Source of the DNA: Pacificoceanicola sp048553275
GTDB lineage: Bacteria > Pseudomonadota > Alphaproteobacteria > Rhodobacterales > Rhodobacteraceae
Assembly: GCF_048553275.1 (NCBI RefSeq)
Contig: NZ_JBLZMW010000005.1
Coordinates: 124,001-188,000 of the forward strand
DNA: 64,000 nucleotides
Direction: 5' to 3'
The position numbers and the translations under genes were made by a program. Shown here one piece after another: positions 36,286 to 44,520 of the stretch; the stretch's first letter is position 1, and each line of letters opens with the position of its first letter. The notes under the pieces were generated by a model. It was not told the origin of the DNA and made no database searches. It saw only the letters and a list, made by a program, of their open reading frames with translations.

Positions 36286-36323
36286 AAAGGAAACCCGTAC
36301 TCCGCCGGGTATCGGTTTCCTTT
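36286..36323. repeat. Inverted repeat / stem-loop
   Basis: AAAGGAAACC at 36286–36295 and GGTTTCCTTT at 36314–36323 form a perfect 10-bp stem with an 18-base spacer that itself contains CCG/CGG. There is no T-run on either strand, so it is not a standard terminator. It could be a remnant of a mobile element or an RNA structure. Confidence 0.45.
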
Positions 36324-36687
36324 GCGACCCGATGGCCAGCATGAGGAAGGCATCGGAAGCGACGATCGTGCGAGCGACTGAACCGGGCTCTGTGACCGCC
36401 TGGCTGACCGATGAACACAGGTAACAGGTTTTCGCGGTCCACGATGCCGCTGAGGCTCCGTACAAGTCGACCGGACCATCTTACAAGGTGGACCCAAATC
36501 ATCCCGCGCGTCGGCAAGGCCAAGGCCGATGAGCGGCGATCCACGGCCTGAGTGTGCTGTGGAACTTCCGCGCGATTGCCAAGCCCCTGAACCGCAAACA
36601 CGGTGACTGCATTCCCAGCGCGATTGTTGGCCAAATGGACCCGAAAAGCGACGACAAGATTCTCGCTGCTTTCCATGTGGAAAACGC

Positions 36688-36715
36688 TTGAACGGATCGC
36701 TCACTCCGTTTAAAC
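36688..36715 (+). promoter_or_regulatory. Candidate promoter of tRNA-Thr
   Basis: TTGAAC at 36688–36693 and TTAAAC at 36710–36715 are 16 bases apart and end 13 bases before the mature tRNA 5' end. The near-consensus -35 and short leader fit a tRNA promoter. Confidence 0.45.
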
Positions 36716-36728
36716 GCACGGGCGGTCC

Positions 36729-36804
36729 GCCTCAATAGCTCAGCTGGTAGAGCAGGTCCTTCGTAAGGACAAGGTCGGGGGTTCGAGTCCCTCTTGAGGC
36801 ACCA
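36729..36804 (+). tRNA. tRNA-Thr (CGU anticodon)
   Basis: The 76 bases fold as a full cloverleaf: acceptor GCCTCAA/TTGAGGC, D stem GCTC/GAGC, anticodon loop TTCGTAA with CGT at 34–36, T stem GGGGG/CCCTC with loop TTCGAGT, and an encoded CCA end. The first anticodon-stem pair (27–43) is G/A mismatched. It stands between the accessory region and the housekeeping genes, a common boundary, but no integrase is nearby. Confidence 0.97.
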
Positions 36805-37199
36805 TTCCCAATCACCATCCGCCGAACCGGCAAATGTGCAGCGCGCCGTTGACGTATGGGTGGCGCAACTTGGGCATTGCATGTGACTTGGGATATCCAA
36901 GCCTCAAAGCCTGCTCCAAAACCAAGGGGCTTCCTGACGCCTCGCGGCACACTGTCATTCACGCGAAACCCAGGACTACGGTCAAGCGGCTCGCCCTTCA
37001 CCGTGTCCGGGCGTTGCTCGCGGCGTTTCCACCATTTGGCGTCTTTTTCCGCTTCCGGGAATGTCGGCCAGCTGGTGGAGCCGAAATGCCCGCAACGGCC
37101 CGGTGCCCAGCACGAATCAAGCACCGTCGCACTGTCAGTTATGCCACTGCGGCGCTTTGCGGGCGGGCTATTGGCAAACAGCCCGCCGTCAGAAACGGG
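36805..37199. other. Intergenic region downstream of tRNA-Thr
   Basis: No gene is supported here. A minus-strand frame across the tRNA ends in a 'GTRTPDLVLTKDLLYQLSY' peptide, the well-known artefact of translating tRNA antisense. A hairpin GGCGGGCT/AGCCCGCC at 37162–37187 sits just after the hemY stop and may help end that transcript, though no T-run follows. Confidence 0.6.
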
Positions 37200-38717
37200 T
37201 TATCTTGCCTTCTCGGTCTCGGCGCCCTCTGTCGCCGCCTCGGTCTCGATGACTTCCGCATCTTCAGCCTCGGTCGGCGTGGGTTTCACATTTGGCTCGG
37301 CGGGATCGTCCACCGGAACCGGCGCTTTGGAATGATCCTCAAGCGCACCCACAATCAGCGGCAGCATGTCCGCACCGGCCGGCAGAACAACTTCGGATTG
37401 CGGCGGCTTGGTCCAGCTCAACGTGTCGAACGCCCCGCAATTCGAACACAGCGGCGCCCATTGCGCGTGGATCGTGTTGCAGTTGTCACAGACCCATTGC
37501 GGGCCGCGCGGCGCTGTCAGAGCCTTGGCAAGAAAGCCCCGCACCACGCTGTCCGGCGCGCCTTCGCCTTTTTCAATCGCGGCCATGATCGCCAGAACCC
37601 GCGCATCCGCATCGGTCTCGACCAGATCCCCAAGCGACCGTCGCGCTTCGGGGAAATTTTCTGCCGCAAGGTTGAGTTCGGCCTTGAGCAGTTTTGTCTC
37701 CCGGTGATCGGGTTTGATGGAGGTCAGCGCGCCAAAGCGCTTCACCCGCTGATCCGGCGTTTCGTCCGGCTCGATGGCGGCAAAGGCTGCGGCCAGATCG
37801 GGGTGGGGATGCACCTCCCAGGCCTTTTTCAGAATTCGGATCGCATTGCGTTTGCGGTTCTGGGCGATGTATCCACGGGCCGCCATCGCTGCAGCCGGAA
37901 TAAGGTCCGGTGAAGCCTTGTTGGCCTTGATCGCCGCCTCCGCCGCGTCACCGCTGGCCTTGTCATCACGAATCTCCTGCGCCTCGGAGAGCGCCAGAAC
38001 CGCATCGCGCCGCTTGAAGACATCGCGCGGCAGCGTTCCGGTCTTCAACTTGGTTTCCAACGTCTTGCGCGCGCCAACCCAATCGGAGCTTTCCGCCTGC
38101 AACCGCAGGAGCGTGTCCTGAATCTCGACATGCTTGGGTTTGATGGCAAAGGCGCGCTCGGCCAGCTTCAGCGCCGTGTCCGTGTCGCCCGCTGCCAACT
38201 TCTGCTTCATCAGACCGCGCACCCCGACAAACCGGGTGTTTTCGTCCTTCAGCAGGCGCTTGTAGACCTCTTCCGCCTTCTTGCGATCACCGATCATTTC
38301 TGCGGCCTGGGCCGTGATCAGGTTGGTCAGGTCAGGCCGATGAAGGTACTTGTCCGCTTTCGTCGCCTTGGCCATCGCCAGACGCCCTTCGCCGGACGCG
38401 AGCGCCATAAGGCCTTCAGACAGCGCCTGAAATCCCTTGCGTTCGCGGTTGCGGTCGAAATAGCGGCTCAGCGCGGTTTCGTCGCCGTTGATCCATTTCA
38501 ACGTCGCAATCAGCAGGCCGAAGACCTTGAAGAACAGCCAGACCAAGGCGACCAAGATCAGCGCGGCAATCACCGACTGCAGCGGCCCGAGGGTGTATTC
38601 TGTCCCCGCCACCGTGATCTGAACGCCGCCAGAGCTTTCCATCAGATAGCCAGCGCCAAGGGTCAGGGCCGCGATAAGCGCGACAAAAACGACAATCTTG
38701 ATAAGTGACCAAAGCAT
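37200..38717 (-). CDS. hemY: HemY-like membrane TPR protein
   Basis: The 505-aa product has two N-terminal membrane helices (about 5–27 and 45–72), a HemY_N region ('FFKVFGLLIATLKWINGDETALSRYFDRNRERKG', quoted in part 'FDRNRERKGFQALSEGLMAL') and a long TPR-like helical body. A C-terminal zinc ribbon ('CDNCNTIHAQWAPLCSNCGAFDTLSW') is typical of alphaproteobacterial members. The tail is acidic and disordered. It is encoded with the mitofilin-like protein and hemD; the name is historical and it is not protoporphyrinogen oxidase. Confidence 0.9.
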   Translation of the reverse strand: MLWSLIKIVVFVALIAALTLGAGYLMESSGGVQITVAGTEYTLGPLQSVIAALILVALVWLFFKVFGLLIATLKWINGDETALSRYFDRNRERKGFQALSEGLMALASGEGRLAMAKATKADKYLHRPDLTNLITAQAAEMIGDRKKAEEVYKRLLKDENTRFVGVRGLMKQKLAAGDTDTALKLAERAFAIKPKHVEIQDTLLRLQAESSDWVGARKTLETKLKTGTLPRDVFKRRDAVLALSEAQEIRDDKASGDAAEAAIKANKASPDLIPAAAMAARGYIAQNRKRNAIRILKKAWEVHPHPDLAAAFAAIEPDETPDQRVKRFGALTSIKPDHRETKLLKAELNLAAENFPEARRSLGDLVETDADARVLAIMAAIEKGEGAPDSVVRGFLAKALTAPRGPQWVCDNCNTIHAQWAPLCSNCGAFDTLSWTKPPQSEVVLPAGADMLPLIVGALEDHSKAPVPVDDPAEPNVKPTPTEAEDAEVIETEAATEGAETEKAR

Positions 38718-38727
38718 TTCGTGACCC

Positions 38728-40122
38728 TTATTGGTTATTCAAGTCTTGGGCGAGCGACTGCGCCGCAGCGAGCACATCCCGGCGCGCCTCGGCGCGCTCG
38801 GTCCATATCGACAATTCAGCCTGCGCCTCTTGGGGCAGAGCGGCGATCTCGGTCAGCGCGGCGTCCAGATCGCCATCCTTCACGGCGGCCTCGGCACGGG
38901 AGAGGATCGCATCGGGATCGTCCCCGGCGCGCGGCTGGACGGAGCGGGCGCCGAGCTGGTTCGACAGGAAGTTGGCAATGCCGCCCCCGCCCTCTCCATC
39001 GGGCCCAGCACGGCGCGCAGCAGCCAGCGCATCCCGCGCAACATCCGGGAAATCGGTGGCCAGCGCGGTCAGTGTCGTCACGCCCTCTTCTGCGTGGGAC
39101 GCCAGGACATCGGGCACTGTCACGCCATTGCCCGACAGCATCTCCAGCGGTGTGGCATAGGGCTTGCCTTCCTGCGCCATGGCGATCACTTCAGCGGCGG
39201 CGCCACGGCTCGCGGCGAGGGTTGCCTGCCCCTCCGCCTCGGCATTGTTGGCCAGCGCCTCTTCGGCCATGGCCTTGATCTCGGCTTTCTGTTGCTCCAC
39301 CGCCTGCTTCTGCGCGGTAATCGCCTGGCGCAGCTCTTCAAGCTCACGCTCGTATGCGGCGATCGCTTCCGGTCCGACCGCATCGGCAACCGGCGCTTTC
39401 TCGACCGCTGTCAGCCGGCTGTCGAAGGCGGCAATCTGGCTTTCCAGCGCAGCCTGCCCCTCGCTCAAGCCGCTCAGCGAATCCTCGACCCCGCCCACCG
39501 AAGTGGTCAGCGGCTGAAGGTCGATGATCCCGATTGCGGCCTTCGCGTCTTCGAGATCGGATTGAAGTTGGGCGATCTGCTCCGACTGGGCCTCGATGGT
39601 GGCGCGGGCCTCCTGCTCGAATGCGCTCTGCTCGGCACCGCCGAACAGGTCCATCTGCGCGGCACCAAAGCCCAGCGCCGCGGCCACGACCCCGCCAATG
39701 AGCGCCGGGACAAAGCCGCCCTTGCGCTCGACGACCTTTTCCTGAACCACCGGAACCGGGGCAGCGGCCGGGATCTCCTCCTGTTCGGACGCCAGATCAT
39801 CCCCGCCCGGTGCGGTGCCAGTGTCATCGCCCGCCTCGTCGTCCAAAGATTTGGGGCGGATCAGCGCGTCGCCCGCGTTCTGCGGCACCTCAAGCGTCTT
39901 TTCCTCTGACGCCTCAGAAGTATCCTGCGCCTCATCGACACCGCCGCCTTCAGATTCAGACGTCACCGCAGCGCCATTTCCATCCGCATCAGCGGCGCTG
40001 ATGCCTTGATCCGGGCGCGCCGTGTCGTCGCCGGTTTCGGTCACGGCCTCTGCCGTGTCATCGGGTTTGGCATCTTCTGCCTCGGTCTTGTCCGAGGGCT
40101 TGTTGGACTTTGCCTTTGCCAC
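38728..40122 (-). CDS. Mitofilin/Mic60-like inner-membrane protein (COG4223)
   Basis: The 464-aa product has a long acidic low-complexity N-terminus (1–125), one membrane helix at about 136–157 ('FVPALIGGVVAAALGFGAA'), a coiled coil (about 170–290, Gln/Ala/Glu-rich) and a C-terminal helical domain ('YATPLEMLSGNGVTVPDVL') typical of alphaproteobacterial Mic60. It lies between hemD and hemY as is characteristic. In related bacteria this protein bends the inner membrane and touches outer-membrane partners. Confidence 0.87.
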   Translation of the reverse strand: MAKAKSNKPSDKTEAEDAKPDDTAEAVTETGDDTARPDQGISAADADGNGAAVTSESEGGGVDEAQDTSEASEEKTLEVPQNAGDALIRPKSLDDEAGDDTGTAPGGDDLASEQEEIPAAAPVPVVQEKVVERKGGFVPALIGGVVAAALGFGAAQMDLFGGAEQSAFEQEARATIEAQSEQIAQLQSDLEDAKAAIGIIDLQPLTTSVGGVEDSLSGLSEGQAALESQIAAFDSRLTAVEKAPVADAVGPEAIAAYERELEELRQAITAQKQAVEQQKAEIKAMAEEALANNAEAEGQATLAASRGAAAEVIAMAQEGKPYATPLEMLSGNGVTVPDVLASHAEEGVTTLTALATDFPDVARDALAAARRAGPDGEGGGGIANFLSNQLGARSVQPRAGDDPDAILSRAEAAVKDGDLDAALTEIAALPQEAQAELSIWTERAEARRDVLAAAQSLAQDLNNQ

Positions 40123-40180
40123 GTGTCGTCACCCTTTCACTTGTCCCGCGCGCCCATGCCGGTCGCGCCGGTCATAGCCT

Positions 40181-40903
40181 TCAACTCTCGCCCGATTCCC
40201 CTGCAAATTCCAGCATTTCCAGAACAGCGGCCAGCATCGCGTCGGATTCGGGACGTGTTGCGATTTTCTGTTTGTATATATGGAGCGCCGCGACGGGCTT
40301 GACCACAGCCTGACTGAGGCCCGCGACAAGAAGCGGCGCTTTTATCGGCAATCTGGCGAAAAGCGCGGCAGTTCTGGGCGAATAGAGGGGCGCGACCACC
40401 GGAGCTTTGCCCGCCAGAGCGTCCAGCGCCTCCGCCGTCGGCTCCAAAGCCGGCTGATCATAGAGCACGCAGGCTTCGATGTGCATGCCCGCCGCGCTCA
40501 ACCGCCCGGCCACATCACCCCGGCTGTGCACCCCGCGCACGTGCAGCCACGCGCCCTCCGGCTTGCGTTCAGCGAGCAAGGCAATCAGGTCCTCCGCGTT
40601 TCCATCCGCCGAAATCGCCTGCAACCCCGCGTCCGCCGCCGCCGCCGCCGTCGCCCCGCCAACTGCATAGCAGGGAAGATCGCTGCGCCCGCCCCGCTGT
40701 GCCCAGGCCCTCACACCATTGGCGGAAGTAAAGATCAGCCCACCGAGCCCCTCCTGTTCGGGCATCGCTCCGGTCCACGCCACCCCAATCAGCGGCGCAT
40801 AGATCGCATCGAACCGCGCGCCTGCATCCCGCAACGCAGCCACCACATCCTCTGCCTGCGCCTTAGGGCGCGTCATAAGTAGAATGGGCAACGGTTTGGC
40901 CAT
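40181..40903 (-). CDS. hemD: Uroporphyrinogen-III synthase
   Basis: The 240-aa product is HemD-like: 'LLMTRPKAQAEDVVAALRDAG', 'LIFTSANGVRAWA', 'CYAVGGATAAAAADAGLQ' and 'VAPLYSPRTAALFARL'. It closes and inverts ring D of hydroxymethylbilane. I chose ATG 40903 with a GGAGA site; the open frame extends to 41314 over the tsaD start but is shadow there. It is divergent from tsaD with a 73-base gap. hemC is not in this window. Confidence 0.92.
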   Translation of the reverse strand: MAKPLPILLMTRPKAQAEDVVAALRDAGARFDAIYAPLIGVAWTGAMPEQEGLGGLIFTSANGVRAWAQRGGRSDLPCYAVGGATAAAAADAGLQAISADGNAEDLIALLAERKPEGAWLHVRGVHSRGDVAGRLSAAGMHIEACVLYDQPALEPTAEALDALAGKAPVVAPLYSPRTAALFARLPIKAPLLVAGLSQAVVKPVAALHIYKQKIATRPESDAMLAAVLEMLEFAGESGES

Positions 40904-40976
40904 CGGGTCTCCGGGATTGTGGGGCGACTGTGCAGGTGGTACTCGGCAAGGCAACGTAACGCAACGGGAACGGCGG

Positions 40977-42059
40977 ATGACCCCTCCCCCCTTGATCCTC
41001 GGCCTTGAAAGCAGCTGCGACGACACCGCCGCCGCCGTCCTGCGCGACCGTGACGTGTTGTCCTCTGTCGTGATGGGCCAAAACAGTTTGCATGCCGATT
41101 TTGGCGGCGTGGTTCCGGAGATCGCCGCGCGCGCCCATGCAGAACGTCTCGACCTCTGCGTGGAACAGGCCCTTAAAGAGGCCGGGGTGACGCTGCGCGA
41201 GATCGACGCCATCGCCGTTACTGCAGGCCCGGGCCTCATCGGCGGCGTGCTCTCCGGCGTCATGCTGGCCAAGGGCCTCGCCACCGGCCTGAACAAACCG
41301 CTGATCGGGGTCAATCACCTTGCCGGGCACGCGCTGACGCCGCGCCTGACCGATGGGCTGGACTTCCCCTATCTGATGCTTCTCGTCTCCGGTGGTCATT
41401 GCCAGTTTCTCGTTGTGCGCGGGCCAGAGAACTTTACCCGTCTTGGCGGCACCATCGACGACGCCCCCGGTGAGGCCTTCGACAAGACTGCCCGCATTCT
41501 TGGCCTGCCGCAGCCGGGCGGACCCGCAGTCGAGGCAGAAGCAGCCCTGGGGGATGAAAGCCGGTTTCGCCTGCCCCGGCCCTTGCTCGACCGGGAGGGC
41601 TGTGATCTGTCGTTCTCCGGCCTCAAGACCGCCATCCTGCGTCAGCGTGATGCGCTGATCGCCGGGAACGGCGGCCTGACGCGGCAGGACCGCGCTGACC
41701 TCTGCGCCGGATTCCAGGCCGCCGTGCGCGACGTTCTGACGGAAAAAACCCGCCGCGCCATCTTGCTTTATCTGGCGGAAAATCCCGCCAATCCGGCCCT
41801 GGCCGTCGCCGGTGGCGTGGCCGCAAATCAGGCCCTTCGCGGTGCGTTAGAGACTGTTTGCTCGGACACCGGCCTTATATTCACCGCCCCGCCGTTGCGC
41901 TTGTGCACCGATAACGCCGCGATGATCGCCTATGCCGGATCGGAACTCTTTGCCTTGGGCCAAACCTCCGATATGGCCCTCGCCGCGCGCCCCCGCTGGC
42001 CACTGGACCGACACGCCATGCCGCTGGTTGGATCGGGCAAGAAGGGTGCCAAGGCATGA
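40977..42059 (+). CDS. tsaD: tRNA N6-threonylcarbamoyladenosine synthase subunit TsaD
   Basis: The 360-aa product is TsaD: 'LGLESSCDDTAAAVL', 'HADFGGVVPEIAARAH' and 'HLAGH' (metal-binding His), 'LLVSGGHCQFL', 'GEAFDKTARILGLPQPGGP' and 'AVAGGVAANQALR'. With TsaB, TsaE (at 54276 here) it makes t6A37 in ANN-decoding tRNAs. ATG 40977 follows a weak GGGAACGGCGG site. It overlaps gpsA (ATGA). Confidence 0.96.
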   Translation: MTPPPLILGLESSCDDTAAAVLRDRDVLSSVVMGQNSLHADFGGVVPEIAARAHAERLDLCVEQALKEAGVTLREIDAIAVTAGPGLIGGVLSGVMLAKGLATGLNKPLIGVNHLAGHALTPRLTDGLDFPYLMLLVSGGHCQFLVVRGPENFTRLGGTIDDAPGEAFDKTARILGLPQPGGPAVEAEAALGDESRFRLPRPLLDREGCDLSFSGLKTAILRQRDALIAGNGGLTRQDRADLCAGFQAAVRDVLTEKTRRAILLYLAENPANPALAVAGGVAANQALRGALETVCSDTGLIFTAPPLRLCTDNAAMIAYAGSELFALGQTSDMALAARPRWPLDRHAMPLVGSGKKGAKA

Positions 42060-43006
42060 GCATCTCGATCCTAGGCGGCGGAGCGTTCGGCACCGCTCTT
42101 GCCATTTCCATCGGCCAAAAACGCCCCGTTACGCTTTGGGCCCGCGATGCGCGGCACCTGACAGAGAACCGCGAAAGCCCCCGCTTGCCGGGGATGCAGT
42201 TGCCGGAAAACGTGACCGTGACGGCCGACCTCGAAATCGCTCTGGATGAAGCTGCCCTGCTGTTTTCGATGCCCATGCAAAGTCTGGAAAGCTTTGCCGG
42301 GCAAATCCCGGGTAGCCTGACCGGCAAGACCCTTGTCGCCTGCTGCAAAGGTATCGACCTGACCGCCCTACAAGGCCCCGCAGCGATCCTTGCGAAGCAC
42401 TGGCCCGAGGCGCAGCCTGCCATCCTGACCGGCCCAAGCTTCGCCGCCGATATCGCGCGCGGATTGCCCACAGCCTTGACGCTAGCCTGCGCGGACGATG
42501 TGCTGGGACAGACCTTGCAAGAGTGGCTCTCGACTCCGACGCTCCGGCTCTATCGCACCACGGATGTTGCGGGGGCCGAACTGGGCGGTGCGCTGAAGAA
42601 CGTCATCGCCATTGCTTGCGGCGCCTGCATCGGAGCCGGATTGGGCGACAGCGCCCGCGCGGCGCTGATGACCCGCGGTTTCGCCGAGATGACACGGCTT
42701 GCGGCGGCATTGGGCGCAAAGCCGGAAACCCTGGCCGGGCTGTCCGGACTTGGGGATCTGACGCTGACCTGCACCTCGGACCTGTCGCGCAACTTCCGCT
42801 ATGGGCTTGCTCTTGGACGGGGCGAGGCGTTTGATCCAACCGTGACGGTCGAAGGCGCCGCCACGGCCCGCGCGGTTGCGCAAATCGCCCAGCAACGCGG
42901 TCTGCCGCTGCCCGTCTGCGCCGCTGTCGCCGAGCTGACCACCGGGGCGTTGACCGTGCCCGAAGCCATGAACCAACTGCTTTCCAGACCCCTGAAAGAG
43001 GAATAG
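42056..43006 (+). CDS. gpsA: Glycerol-3-phosphate dehydrogenase [NAD(P)+]
   Basis: The 316-aa product has the N-terminal dinucleotide site 'ILGGGAFGTALA', 'FSMPMQSL', 'CCKGID', 'LTGPSFAADIARGLPTALTLAC', 'AELGGALKNVIAIACG' with the active Lys, and 'GLSGLGDLTLTCTSDLSRN'. It reduces dihydroxyacetone phosphate to sn-glycerol-3-phosphate for phospholipids. It is translationally coupled to tsaD. Confidence 0.96.
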   Translation: MSISILGGGAFGTALAISIGQKRPVTLWARDARHLTENRESPRLPGMQLPENVTVTADLEIALDEAALLFSMPMQSLESFAGQIPGSLTGKTLVACCKGIDLTALQGPAAILAKHWPEAQPAILTGPSFAADIARGLPTALTLACADDVLGQTLQEWLSTPTLRLYRTTDVAGAELGGALKNVIAIACGACIGAGLGDSARAALMTRGFAEMTRLAAALGAKPETLAGLSGLGDLTLTCTSDLSRNFRYGLALGRGEAFDPTVTVEGAATARAVAQIAQQRGLPLPVCAAVAELTTGALTVPEAMNQLLSRPLKEE

Positions 43007-43009
43007 ACC

Positions 43010-43285
43010 ATGCTCATCGCCCTGATCGCCCACGATAAACAAGACGCCCTACAGGTTCGCAAAGACAACCGAGACGCGCATCTTACCTATATCGAAGCCA
43101 CTGGCGTGGTGAATCAGGCCGGGCCGTTGCTGGACGACGCGGGCGAGATGTGCGGCAGCCTCGTGATCCTCGACGTCACCGATAAGGCCGCCGCACAGGA
43201 CTGGGCCGACAACGATCCCTACGCCAAGGCTGGCCTTTTCGAGAGTGTCTCCCTGATCCCGTGGAAGCGGGTTGTCGGCGGATGA
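43010..43285 (+). CDS. YciI-family protein
   Basis: The 91-aa product fits the YciI/YCII fold: 'MLIALIAHDKQDALQVRKDNRDAHLTYIE' (conserved R..H), 'GPLLDDAGEMCGSLVILDV' and 'DPYAKAGLFESVSLIPWK'. Substrate is unknown; the family is dehydratase-like. It starts three bases after gpsA and overlaps the next gene (ATGA). Confidence 0.88.
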   Translation: MLIALIAHDKQDALQVRKDNRDAHLTYIEATGVVNQAGPLLDDAGEMCGSLVILDVTDKAAAQDWADNDPYAKAGLFESVSLIPWKRVVGG

Positions 43286-43701
43286 AATACTGGCTCTTCA
43301 AATCCGAACCCTCGGCCTGGGGCTGGGATGATCAGCGGGCCAAGGGCGACGCGGGCGAAGAGTGGGACGGTGTGCGCAACTATCAGGCCCGCAATTTCAT
43401 GCGAGAGATGAAGCTCGGCGATCGCGGTTTCTTCTATCATTCCCAGAAGGAGCGCGCGATTGTCGGCACCGTCGAGATCATCGCCGAGGCGCATCCCGAC
43501 AGCAAGACCGACGATGACCGTTGGGAGTGTGTCGACATCAAGGCGCTGGAAACCGCCAAAACGCCGGTCACACTGGATGATATCAAGGCCGACGAGCGGC
43601 TGTCGAACATGGTTCTGGTCAAGAATTCCCGCCTGTCAGTGCAGCCCGTGACCGCGGAAGAATGGCGCATTCTGTGTGATATGGCTGGCCTCACCGGCTG
43701 A
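43282..43701 (+). CDS. EVE-domain protein
   Basis: The 139-aa product is an EVE (PUA-like) domain: 'MKYWLFKSEPSAWGWDD', 'WDGVRNYQARNFMREM', 'GFFYHSQKERAIVGTVEI' and 'LVKNSRLSVQPVTAEEW'. These fold as modified-base readers. ATG 43282 is preferred over GTG 43261. It ends a tsaD–gpsA–yciI-like–EVE operon, an arrangement frequent in this group. Confidence 0.93.
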   Translation: MKYWLFKSEPSAWGWDDQRAKGDAGEEWDGVRNYQARNFMREMKLGDRGFFYHSQKERAIVGTVEIIAEAHPDSKTDDDRWECVDIKALETAKTPVTLDDIKADERLSNMVLVKNSRLSVQPVTAEEWRILCDMAGLTG

Positions 43702-44058
43702 GACGCCATCCCAGAGCCATGGCGCGGGCTCTTTGCAGACGGCCCGCGCCGCCATGTTTATGGTGATCGACGGCGGCTATGTCACGCTGGCTTGTGCCAT
43801 CATGGGTCTGGTTCTAACGCTGTTCTGAAACCGTAAAACCGGGGGTGCCAAACAAAAGCCCGGCACCCCCGTCACCCCGCGTGCTCCCTACGCACCACAC
43901 GCGAAACCGAATTGGTCCGGCCTTCTGGCCTGTCTTAACCCAGTTGTAGGCGGTTATGAACTCGCGGGCAAATCCGCACTGTCGTCAATTTATCTCAACC
44001 TGAACCAAAAAAGAGGCCCCCGATCGGGAGCCCCTCACAATAACCCTGTAAAACAGGT
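43702..44058. other. Intergenic region between EVE and DUF2853 genes
   Basis: This 357-base stretch holds a 24-aa hydrophobic frame at 43754–43828 ('MFMVIDGGYVTLACAIMGLV' part), which could be a single-helix membrane peptide but has no clear ribosome site. A hairpin CGGGGGTGCC/GGCACCCCCG at 43840–43871 follows it without a T-run. The right end holds the terminator of the DUF2853 gene. Confidence 0.4.
44007..44036 (-). terminator. Intrinsic terminator of the DUF2853 gene
   Basis: On the minus strand a GC-rich stem (GAGGGGCTCCC…GGGGGCCTC, 44036–44013) is followed by TTTTTT (44012–44007), 22 bases after the stop of the gene at 44059–44400. The stem has one bulge or mismatch. Confidence 0.75.
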
Positions 44059-44400
44059 TTAACCGTATACAGCTTCCTTGCCGAAATGCTTGGTCAGCAT
44101 GTAATAAACCACGGCGCGATACTTGTTGCGCTCGGATTTACCATATGTCTCGATCACAGATTGAATCGCATCCATCAGCTCGGGTCCGTCGCTCAGACCA
44201 AGCTTCTTGATGAGAAAGTTGTTCTTCACCGTCTCCAGTTCGCCGTCCTGACTCGACGCGACGGTCGACGCATCCGCATCGTAAATCGACGGTCCGCAGC
44301 CAATGGTCACCTTCCGGAGCAGGTCCATGTCCGGCTCCATACCGCATTTGCTCTTCAGATCGTCTGCGTATTTCTCGATCAGATCGTCACGTTTTCCCAT
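44059..44400 (-). CDS. DUF2853 family protein
   Basis: The 113-aa product is DUF2853: 'MGKRDDLIEKYADDLKSK', 'VTIGCGPSIYDADASTVASS', 'ELETVKNNFLIKKLGL' and 'YRAVVYYMLTKHFGKE'. Function unknown; single-domain helical protein. Start ATG 44400 has GGGAGAG nearby; the open frame reads 19 codons further. It is monocistronic with its own terminator. Confidence 0.87.
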   Translation of the reverse strand: MGKRDDLIEKYADDLKSKCGMEPDMDLLRKVTIGCGPSIYDADASTVASSQDGELETVKNNFLIKKLGLSDGPELMDAIQSVIETYGKSERNKYRAVVYYMLTKHFGKEAVYG

Positions 44401-44520
44401 CTGTTCACTCTCCCTTGAGGTATGTCCACAGTTTTTATTCACATGCACATTGGACAAGCAAAACGCACAAATCTAGGGGAAAATCCCTTGAAACGGCTCA
44501 CTTGGTCCGGAGAACCCGGC

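Larger units (their letters stand above)
35940..36728. other. Non-coding region upstream of fibre gene
   Basis: This 789-base stretch holds no convincing gene. Minus-strand frames at 36158–36676 and 36186–36719 have no recognisable features. A plus-strand frame of 52 codons (36533–36691, 'GLSVLWNFRAIAKPLNRKHG' part) could be a gene remnant but I could not identify it. The promoter of the fibre gene must be at the left side and that of the tRNA at the right. An inverted repeat at 36286–36323 is listed separately. Confidence 0.4.

Noticed and set aside
36732..37124. 130-aa minus-strand frame ending in GTRTPDLVLTKDLLYQLSY
   Set aside because: This peptide is the known artefact of translating the antisense of a tRNA gene.
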